Assembly (NCBI GenBank): GCA_004151065.3
Contig: NWUY0303885042.1
Coordinates: 1 to 10,537, forward strand
Length of the DNA: 10,537 bases
Direction of reading: 5' to 3'
Source: Larix sibirica
Taxonomy: Eukaryota; Streptophyta; Pinopsida; Pinales; Pinaceae
The position numbers and the translations under genes were made by a program. The notes under the pieces are model-generated. The model made no database searches, was not told where the DNA came from, and was given only the letters and a program-made list of their open reading frames with translations. Below are positions 7,647 to 10,537 of this stretch, piece by piece (the stretch's first letter is position 1; every line of letters begins with the position of its first letter).

Positions 7647-8171
7647 CAGGCACCCACCGGACGTCGCAAAGGAAAACGAGCCAAACACAAAGGAAAAACC
7701 CCAACAAGAAGGGTTAGCCCATGGAAACAGAGAAACCAACAGAGACAGACCCCAGAAAAACCATCGAAGAAATAGGGTTTCACAAAAAATAGCTACAAAC
7801 CCCAAGAAAAACCGCCAATAAAACAAGAGAAAACGTACCCAGAAAAGACAAACGTAGAAGGAAGGTTCCAAAGCCAAAACAAAATATTTCCCACTTTTTA
7901 TCTTGGTTGGTACTACACCATCTAGAATGGATGGCTGAATCCAAGCCTGCAAAAGCAGGGACAACATAGAGGACACCAGAAACCCAAAAATAGGCATAAA
8001 CAAAGACCCATACCCAACCTTCAAAACCCAAGACATAGGTTACCTATCCAGGGAAAGAACAAACGCAAACAAGCAGCTAAAGAAAATGGTCCTAAGGCAC
8101 CTCCATCCGTTCACCGTCAAGGGTAACGTCGACCAGGGTTTCACCAACCTCGCCATCTCCTCCTATTACCA
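7647..8171 (-). other. LINE 5'UTR / 5' leader
   Basis: The first base of the element lies directly inside the target-site duplication, and the coding strand opens GGTAATAGGAGGAGATGGCG. The leader is GC-richer than its AT-rich surroundings. A frame is open from ATG 8036 to 7530; its first part encodes a Phe/Leu/Trp-rich peptide that looks like translated UTR, and only its last 50 or so residues read like ORF1. LINE 5'UTRs carry an internal promoter, but I cannot point to specific elements. If the 5' end were truncated, the join to the target-site duplication would still look the same, so full length is inferred and not proven. Confidence 0.65.
8040..8156 (-). CDS. Small upstream ORF at the LINE 5' end, 38 codons
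   Basis: The first ATG of the element (8154-8156), 15 bases from its 5' end, opens a frame of 38 codons starting MARLVKPWSTLPLTV and stopping at TAA 8040-8042. The next ATG, at 8034-8036, lies one codon after that stop in the same frame. A second frame over the same bases, open from 8169 to a stop at 8092-8094, reads GEVGETLVDVTLDGERMEV, which looks more protein-like than most chance frames. Either could be an upstream ORF or the remains of the true ORF1 N-terminus. Neither matches a protein I can name. Confidence 0.25.
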   Translation of the reverse strand: MARLVKPWSTLPLTVNGWRCLRTIFFSCLFAFVLSLDR

Positions 8172-8188
8172 ATATTGTATACAACACT
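8172..8188. repeat. Target-site duplication of the LINE (5' side)
   Basis: This is the second copy of the 17-bp duplication, identical to 1689-1705. The sequence beyond it, ATTATCAAATTACATTGCAA, resumes the host repeat cut at 1705 and recurs at 8385-8404 in an uninterrupted copy. Confidence 0.9.
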
Positions 8189-8455
8189 ATTATCAAATTA
8201 CATTGCAAGTTCAATTTATTTAGTTTTTGCTTGTTTCCAAATTTGATATGTGGTTGCTCAATATATCAAAGAGAAATCATGGCTAATCATTATTATCATA
8301 ACATAACTTTTTAACACTATTATCAAATTGCATTACAAGTAATTTATTATAAATTGTGTTTTGTCTCATACAGTATATAATACCATTATCAAATTACATT
8401 GCAAACACAGTTTATTTTATTTTTATTTTTCTTGTTTCCAAATTTGATATATATT
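8189..8455. repeat. AT-rich repeat array, right part, with empty-site paralogue
   Basis: The host array resumes here. The block ATTATCAAATT(A/G)CATT occurs at 8189, about 8319 and 8385. CTTGTTTCCAAATTTGATAT occurs at about 8230 and 8430. CATAACATAACTTTTTAACAC at 8297 echoes the opening of the left-hand units. The segment 8356-8404 (GTGTTTTGTCTCATA, 14 bases, then ATTATCAAATTACATTGCAA) is a paralogue of the LINE target with no insertion. It aligns without gaps to 1675-1705 joined to 8189-8208. The unit structure is looser than on the left. Confidence 0.75.
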
Positions 8456-8635
8456 TTTTTAATCTATCAGGACCAATCAGCGATACTGCAACATCCCTCT
8501 TTTGCCATATTATTTTGTAATTCAAAATGTAATTATGTATGTGTTTCTAGTGAGGAGTTGGCCCCACCAATAAAAGTGTTATGAATTATTTCCTAAGTTG
8601 TAAATTGTTAAATACTTAGGAGACTGAGGGCGTGA
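8456..8635. other. AT-rich spacer, nothing recognised
   Basis: This short spacer lies between the AT-rich repeat and the LTR element. A 61-codon open frame entering from 8399 is low-complexity Phe/Leu/Ile-rich and is not credible as a gene. The last five bases, CGTGA (8631-8635), should be the left target-site duplication of the LTR element. The right-hand copy lies outside the window. Confidence 0.5.
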
Positions 8636-9586
8636 TGTAACTTGACGACAGGGGCATGAATCCACTAGGGAGAGAGGTGAAATGGCTAGGAAGTCATGGG
8701 TTGATGACGAGCACCATCTTGGTGCCATGAGAAGTTGAATAAAATGGAACTAGGATGTTCACTTGTTAACCTTAAGCTTTAAGTGTTTTCTTAGGTTATG
8801 ATAATCCCAAGTTAACTTTCAGTCCTAAGTAGGATTGTTGAAAGAGTTATTATTCATCATAGGGTAATAACGAGCTCCTACAAGATAGCATAAAAGCTGA
8901 TTTAATTTAATGACCTTGAGTAAATCTAATTATTAATAGATGATCCTATGTAAGATAAAGGATTCTCCTGGATAATATTATTATTTTAACTCCAACGAAG
9001 ATAAAGTGGGAGATGAAAGGAACTTATTATATTATCCATTATTCTAAAAAAGAAAAAGGTAATCTTATGAAAAGATTATTAGTCTGAATTATTATACAAA
9101 GCATTGTAAAAAGGGTTATTATTGTGTCCCGGGGAGTTAAGTGATCACCATGAAGAATTTGATTATGTTAGACAATATTGTTTTGTATTCCTATTATTAG
9201 ACTAACTATGTGTGGTAAGTAGAGAAGGTTGCCTTGAGGTTTTTGTAAGTTATTAAGAAAACCATGATAGTTCTTATGTGAACAATGCCCTATATATATA
9301 GATGTTGTTATATGCTATCCTAGAGATTGATATGCAAAGTAAATTTCTTTTGTATCATCTTATTGATGATCTTGGAGTATCATGTGTACATAGCCATGAT
9401 TGGGTAATCATGTAATCTTATAAACAATGATTTAGTTTAATGAATGGGTCTATATTAAATTCAATGGAGAATTAACTATGATTTTTAGTGTTATAAGACT
9501 AACATGTTCGTTTGTTGTACGAAGTAAAGGAAAAATTTTACACCCCATTCCCCCAAAATGGTAATGAGGATAATGAGTGTGTTACA
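8636..9586 (+). repeat. 5' LTR, 951 bp
   Basis: The LTR begins TGTAACTTGACG at 8636 and ends GAGTGTGTTACA at 9586, so TG...CA ends are embedded in a perfect 6-bp terminal inverted repeat. A TATA-like run sits at 9290-9301, about two thirds of the way in, as expected for the U3/R boundary. Downstream, AATGAA near 9440 is a possible weak polyadenylation signal. No second copy of this LTR at high identity lies in the window, so the boundaries rest on the terminal repeats and the position of the PBS. Confidence 0.82.
9290..9301 (+). promoter_or_regulatory. TATA-like element in the LTR
   Basis: CTATATATATAG at LTR position about 655 is the best TATA-box match in the LTR and lies where a U3 promoter is expected. 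Transcription would start about 25-35 bp downstream. In an AT-rich genome a chance match is possible, so only the position supports the call. Confidence 0.45.
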
Positions 9587-9588
9587 AG

Positions 9589-9600
9589 TGGTATCAGAGC
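9589..9600 (+). other. Primer-binding site for initiator-Met tRNA
   Basis: TGGTATCAGAGC lies two bases after the GTTACA end of the LTR. It is complementary to the 3' end of plant initiator-Met tRNA (including the CCA) and is the most common PBS in plant LTR retrotransposons. The tRNA would prime minus-strand cDNA synthesis here. Confidence 0.92.
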
Positions 9601-10055
9601 TGAAGTTGCAACACTCGGGCCTATTTGGGCTCAACATGAGGTAAGCAAATACAAATTTGTTGAACTAACAAATTGACTATGTTTGTATGAAAGGGACAGA
9701 CAAAGGAACGAATTAGAGGAACTAATCTTCAAAGTTCTCCAAGAGGTAACCAATGAGAAAGGGAGACTGAATTTGATGACAGTAGTTTGTGAGTCTACAA
9801 GTAGGTACTTTCATTCTGTTTTATTTTCGAAGCATTATGTTTATAAACTGATTAATGGAGTCTAGGTTAAAACTTTTTTCCGCAAGAAGTACAGATGTTG
9901 CTTTAGAATCACGGTAGACAAGGTTGTCTAGACGATAGGGTCATAATCTTACAATTTTAGATAAGATGTTTGAATTGCTGAATAGAATAGACATTATAAA
10001 TTAACATTATAGAAAAGATTGTAGAATTATCAAGGGATAAGGTACTATAGTCCAT

Positions 10056-10148
10056 GAGAAAAGTATAATGATAGTGTGTGTGGTCTATCCTATAAAAGTA
10101 TGAGTAGTTATATTCGGATGAGTAAACATAATGATAATATGTGTGTTG
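10056..10148. repeat. Short direct repeat, period about 64 bp
   Basis: GAGAAAAGTATAATGATAGTG followed by a TG run starts at 10056. GAGTAAACATAATGATAATATG followed by a TG run starts at 10120. The match extends about 29 bp with a few differences. This is a small diverged tandem duplication inside the retroelement internal region. Confidence 0.55.
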
Positions 10149-10327
10149 TACCAATGTTGTATTTCATGCGAAGGAGTTGTGTGCAGATTGGAAGTTGAGT
10201 ATATTATGTGCAACCTATATTATGATAATTTCACGATTTAAATTCTTAGCTAATCTGGCATGGTGTGGCCATAAAGAAATTTGAGTGATATCAAATGTAT
10301 GGAACATCATATAAATAAGATTTCTTT

Positions 10328-10500
10328 GGGCCTTAGTAAGCTATTGAGAAAACCTTAAGGAATTAGTATAATTCTTCCTCCTGAGAGCAATGAACCTATG
10401 GAGGTGTTATCTTATATTTTACTTGAGGGTTGACTTGCAAAGTACTTATCTTTTATATTAGTTTATTGACAAACTTTGGTAGATAGTTTATGAAAAAGAA
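10328..10500 (+). repeat. Diverged LTR-like segment inside the internal region
   Basis: GTAAGCTATTGAGAAAACC at 10336-10354 matches 17 of 19 bases of LTR 9245-9263. TGCAAAGTA at 10436-10444 matches LTR 9333-9341, and both are followed by similar T-rich sequence ending in a CTTGG or CTTTGG block. The offsets are 1091 and 1103 bp, so the matches are collinear. Weaker resemblances at similar offsets may extend left (CCATAAAGAAATTTGA at 10269 against CCATGAAGAATTTGA at 9148). This suggests a heavily diverged second LTR copy or an ancient duplication. Confidence 0.45.
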
Positions 10501-10537
10501 CAATAAAGGTTATGTACTAACATTGCAGGATTATGTC

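Larger units (their letters stand above)
1706..8171 (-). mobile_element. Nearly full-length, inactivated plant L1-type LINE retrotransposon
   Basis: This 6,466-bp minus-strand element has all parts of a plant non-LTR retrotransposon in order: 5'UTR, ORF1 with a DUF4283-like domain and CCHC knuckle, ORF2 with AP-like endonuclease, reverse transcriptase, zf-RVT and RNase H, a 3'UTR of about 236 bp and a short A-rich tail. A perfect 17-bp target-site duplication flanks it. An uninterrupted copy of the same host repeat at 8356-8404 shows the pre-insertion structure. The length and the presence of 5'UTR sequence suggest little or no 5' truncation. At least fifteen in-frame stops and six frameshifts mean it cannot make its proteins, so it is a fossil. 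Any further movement would depend on proteins supplied by another copy. Confidence 0.95.
8636..10537 (+). mobile_element. LTR retrotransposon, 5' part only, plus strand
   Basis: A long terminal repeat with inverted TGTAAC / GTTACA ends is followed after two bases by a 12-base plant initiator-Met tRNA primer-binding site. This arrangement marks the 5' end of an LTR retrotransposon. The window stops about 940 bp into the internal part, where no gag, protease, integrase or RT motif is seen. The superfamily (Copia or Gypsy) therefore cannot be decided, since both use this primer in plants. The element may be non-autonomous (LARD- or TRIM-like) or simply decayed. The 3' LTR is not identified. Confidence 0.8.
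9601..10537 (+). other. LTR element internal/leader region without recognisable genes
   Basis: About 940 bp follow the PBS. The only open frames are a 60-codon plus-strand one (9683-9865, MYERDRQRNELEELIF...) and a Tyr-rich minus-strand one (9957-10154), and neither resembles gag. Stops are frequent in all plus frames. Autonomous elements usually begin gag within a few hundred bases to about a kilobase of the PBS, so a gag could lie to the right. From about 9930 onward some segments resemble parts of the LTR in the same order, as described in the separate repeat entry. Confidence 0.5.

Noticed and set aside
1706-8171. Possibility that the broken ORFs form several separate genes
   Set aside because: Consecutive family motifs of one LINE continue across every stop and frameshift, and a single target-site duplication encloses them all.
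9683-9865. 60-residue plus-strand frame shortly after the PBS, considered as gag
   Set aside because: It is short, lacks gag or zinc-knuckle motifs and is followed by many stops.
9957-10154. Tyr/His-rich 65-residue minus-strand frame
   Set aside because: It is low-complexity and reflects an AT-rich sequence with a short internal direct repeat.
10508-10530. TACTAAC followed by TTGCAG, resembling a branch point and 3' splice site
   Set aside because: Only a few bases separate the two, too close for splicing, and there is no exon evidence beyond.

Overview
This window looks like intergenic or intronic DNA from a seed plant, built mostly of retrotransposons. The plant call rests on two things. 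One is a decayed L1-type LINE whose ORF2 carries the extra C-terminal RNase H domain typical of plant LINEs. The other is a primer-binding site, TGGTATCAGAGC, matching the 3' end of plant initiator-Met tRNA. I found no intact cellular gene, RNA gene or CRISPR array.

Layout: (1) 1-1359 is T-rich on the plus strand, like intron or 3'UTR sequence, with an imperfect local duplication (about 329-590) and one very weak candidate terminal exon (1202-1252). (2) 1360-1705 is an AT-rich tandem array with units of about 82-86 bp, and the array resumes at 8189-8455. (3) Between these lies a nearly full-length LINE, 1706-8171, minus strand, about 6.47 kb. It is bounded by a perfect 17-bp target-site duplication (1689-1705 and 8172-8188) and has a short 3' A-rich tail. 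A neighbouring copy of the host repeat (8356-8404) has no insertion and matches the reconstructed empty site base for base in length, which fixes both ends. In order the LINE contains a 5'UTR with a small upstream ORF, ORF1 (DUF4283-like domain, CCHC knuckle) and ORF2 (endonuclease, reverse transcriptase, zf-RVT, RNase H). (4) 8456-8635 is unassigned AT-rich spacer. (5) At 8636 a plus-strand LTR retrotransposon begins: a 951-bp LTR (TGTAAC...GTTACA), two bases, the PBS, then about 940 bp with no recognisable gag. This tract contains segments that look like a second, very diverged copy of the LTR.

The LINE is dead. ORF1 has at least seven in-frame stops and one or two frameshifts. ORF2 has at least eight stops and five frameshifts, plus loss of two RNase H catalytic acids. 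Many lesions fit C-to-T / G-to-A change, as expected of methylated, silenced DNA. I see no sign of an undescribed biological system. The most instructive items are the sequence-internal proof of the LINE insertion site, the unusual 5' end of the LINE, and the LTR-like duplication inside the LTR element.
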